In this document: piece after piece, positions 62,340-64,000 of the stretch
Numbering within the stretch: position 1 is the first letter of the stretch
Layout: each line of letters begins with the position of its first letter
NCBI GenBank assembly: GCA_965227455.1
Contig: OZ245752.1
Location: 4,464,001 to 4,528,000 of the forward strand
Source: JABDIP01 sp965227455
GTDB lineage: Bacteria; Pseudomonadota; Alphaproteobacteria; DSM-16000; Inquilinaceae
Reading direction: 5' to 3'
Length of the DNA stretch: 64,000 nt
Translations under genes and position numbers: made by a program
The notes under the pieces: generated by a model
What the model was told of the DNA's origin: nothing
Database searches by the model: none
The model's input: only the letters and a program-made list of their open reading frames with translations

Positions 62340-63521
62340 TCATGATCCGCCCTGCAATATGCGTTCGGCGGCCGCGTCCAGGGCCTCATCCGGAGTCTGG
62401 CGGCCGGAGGCCAGGTTCTGCAGGGCCACGCCCATGGAGGACCAGAAGCGGCCCATTTCCGGGATGTTGGGCATCGGCTCGCCGGCCTCCGCACTGGCCA
62501 GGGTGGCGGCGATGTTGGCGTCGCCCTTCAACTCCTCAAAGAAGGCGGCGGAGGCCGGGGCGCCCAGGGGCACGTCGGCGTCGATGGCGCGCAGCCCGTC
62601 AAGCGTCAGGACGTAGTTCTCCAGGAACTCCACGGCCAGATCCTTGTTCGGGCTGGCGGCGTTGATCATGCCGCCCAACACGCCGACGAAGGGGCGCGAG
62701 GGCTGGCCGGCGACGGCCGGGATCGGCGCCACGCCGAAATCGATGCCGTTGTCGCGCAGGTTCTGCCACGCCCAGGGGCCGTTGATCATCATGGCGATCT
62801 CGCCGCTGGTGACGCCGGCCTCCATGACGGAGTAGGTGGCGCCCTCGGCCATGACGCCGTCGGCGATCATCTGGCGGATCAGGGCGCCGCCGGTCTTCGC
62901 CCCGTCGGAATTGACGCCGGTGACGTCGGTGTCGAAGCCGTCGGCTGTCTTCTCGAAGACGAAGCCGCCATTGGCGGCCAGGATCGGCCAGGTGAAATAG
63001 GTGTTGGTGTAGTCCCACAGGATGGCGCGGGCGCCCTTCTCCTGCAGCTCGGCATCGATGGCGATCACCTCCTCGAAAGTGGCCGGCGGCTCGGGCACCA
63101 GATCCTTGTTGTAGATCAGGCTGATGGCCTCGACCGAGATCGGATAGCCCCAGAGCTGGCCATTGAAGGTGAAGGCGTCCCAGGCGAGGTCGATGACGTC
63201 GGCGGTGACCTCCGGCGATGGCTCGATCGGCGACAGCAGGCCGGCGCCGGCCCATTCGCCCAGCCGGTCGTGCGGCCAGAAGAAGATGTCCGGCCCCTCG
63301 CCGGCGCTGGCGGATTGCTGGAACTTGTTGGTGGCGTCGTCCGGGTGCTCGACGATCACCGGGATGCCCAGCTCCTCTTCGAACAGATTGCCGACCTCCT
63401 GCAGACCGTCATAGCCCTTGTCGCCGTTGATCCAGACGCGCAGCACGCCGTCCTCGAAGGCAGCCGCCGGGGTGCCGGCAAGCAGCGCGGAGACGGCCAA
63501 CAAGCCGATGATTTTCCTCAT
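62340..63521 (-). CDS. malE: Maltose/alpha-glucoside-binding periplasmic protein MalE
   Basis: 393 residues from the ATG at 63521 with GGGAGG nine bases upstream; the longer frame has no homology. Signal peptide MRKIIGLLAVSALLAGTPAAA. LRVWINGDKGYDGLQEVGNL, GPDIFFWPHDRLGEWAGAGL and MINGPWAWQNLRDNGIDFGV are MalE signatures. It delivers maltose-type sugars to MalFG. It is probably the first gene of the operon (malE, malF, small ORF, malG). Confidence 0.95.
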   Translation of the reverse strand: MRKIIGLLAVSALLAGTPAAAFEDGVLRVWINGDKGYDGLQEVGNLFEEELGIPVIVEHPDDATNKFQQSASAGEGPDIFFWPHDRLGEWAGAGLLSPIEPSPEVTADVIDLAWDAFTFNGQLWGYPISVEAISLIYNKDLVPEPPATFEEVIAIDAELQEKGARAILWDYTNTYFTWPILAANGGFVFEKTADGFDTDVTGVNSDGAKTGGALIRQMIADGVMAEGATYSVMEAGVTSGEIAMMINGPWAWQNLRDNGIDFGVAPIPAVAGQPSRPFVGVLGGMINAASPNKDLAVEFLENYVLTLDGLRAIDADVPLGAPASAAFFEELKGDANIAATLASAEAGEPMPNIPEMGRFWSSMGVALQNLASGRQTPDEALDAAAERILQGGS

Positions 63522-63740
63522 GGTGGAGAGCCTCCCTGAAAGGCCTGTGTTGGTGTTCGCGGCGGCACCGGCATCCGCGCCGGCACGGTTGGGGAAACCT
63601 TTGCACAGGTTGCAACGCTCCGCCACCGCCATCGTATTGCGGGCAGCCGTTTTGGCTTCATGGTTAACGGTTTGTCTACGACGTCCGGTCAGACTGGCTG
63701 GGTTGCCGCGATCCTCTCGAGCGACCCCACGAGCACAGCC

Positions 63741-64000
63741 ATGTCGACGGAAACCCTGACCCTCATCGTCGCGATCGTCCTGACCGTGATCGGCGTCGGC
63801 GCGTTCGGCCATTATTTCGTCTGGGTCGGCACCTGGCCCAGGACATCGGGCAAGGTGGTCGGGAACGACGCGCGCAAGAGCGGCCATCATCGGCACGACC
63901 AGTACTCCTATTTCCCGCGGGTCGAGTTCATCGCCGCCGACGGCCAGACTTACGAAGTGCGCGGCGATGTGGGGCGCAACACGGAATGGCCGCTGGGCTG
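63741..64000 (+). CDS. DUF3592 membrane protein, 3' end outside the window
   Basis: The first 86 residues are visible. One membrane helix (LTLIVAIVLTVIGVGAFGHYF) is followed by WPRTSGKVVGNDARK and the beta-rich YFPRVEFIAADGQTYEV, the DUF3592 pattern. Function unknown. It is divergent from malE; the gap 63522–63740 must hold both promoters, but no clear boxes were assigned. Confidence 0.75.
   Translation, partial: MSTETLTLIVAIVLTVIGVGAFGHYFVWVGTWPRTSGKVVGNDARKSGHHRHDQYSYFPRVEFIAADGQTYEVRGDVGRNTEWPLG

Overview
The window is GC-rich chromosomal DNA from an alphaproteobacterium, probably of the Rhodospirillales or a close relative. This is inferred from gene content and order, with no database search. 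The markers are ChvG/ChvI, a truncated HprK with RapZ, EIIA-Man, HPr and EI, an ahcY–divL pair, CarD, RpoH, and a SUV3-like helicase followed by an S4 protein and a 7Fe-type ferredoxin. Coding density is high. Many starts are ATGA or GTGA overlaps, so short operons dominate. No tRNA, rRNA, CRISPR array or intact transposase gene was found.

Layout. 1–3.1 kb: partial ceramidase-family gene, GST, dodecin, ArfB. 3.4–6.1 kb: acnA. 6.4–8.9 kb: a secreted protein, a transglutaminase and a DUF1223 protein. 9.0–14.1 kb: htpG and two tandem secreted paralogues of unknown function. 14.3–21.1 kb: helicase, S4 protein, TerB-like protein, ferredoxin, CarD, a phosphoesterase-fold protein that has lost its metal ligands, and RpoH. 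21.3–24.7 kb: M48 lipoprotein protease, thermonuclease and prolyl iminopeptidase. 24.7–28.3 kb: a copper-handling operon (cytochrome c' with a Met-rich insert, diheme cytochrome c, multicopper oxidase, DUF411) behind a CueR/MerR-type promoter. 28.6–37.5 kb: ChvI/ChvG, then MarR, HprK, RapZ and a regulatory PTS phosphorelay without a sugar permease. 38–43.7 kb: an isoprenylcysteine-methyltransferase-like membrane protein, ahcY and a DivL-type pseudo-histidine kinase. 43.8–48.2 kb: a lipid-linked glycosylation operon. 49.5–51.1 kb: a duplicated glyoxalase-plus-membrane-protein unit. 51.4–53.1 kb: leuA. 57.7–64 kb: ygiD, an SRPBCC protein and maltose-type ABC transporter genes malE, malF and malG.

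The most unusual region is an island of visibly lower GC at about 53.47–57.48 kb. One minus-strand operon encodes a DUF2188 protein, a triple ubiquitin-like protein, an E2-like protein, a JAB/JAMM peptidase, an E1-like adenylating enzyme and a small winged-helix-like protein. Facing it is an XRE regulator overlapping an ImmA/IrrE metallopeptidase. Repeated TTGCAATC octamers lie between the two transcripts. Together this looks like a complete, separately regulated bacterial ubiquitin-like conjugation system, plausibly for phage defence. Neither the E1 nor the E2 shows a cysteine where a catalytic one is expected.

The window also carries many palindromic repeats. A family of about 60–175-bp CCCTCACCC/CCCTCTCC palindromes occurs at least six times. 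Other elements are CATTCCCGCGAA palindromes around malF/malG and two orphan hairpins of the kind mobilised by REP-associated transposases.
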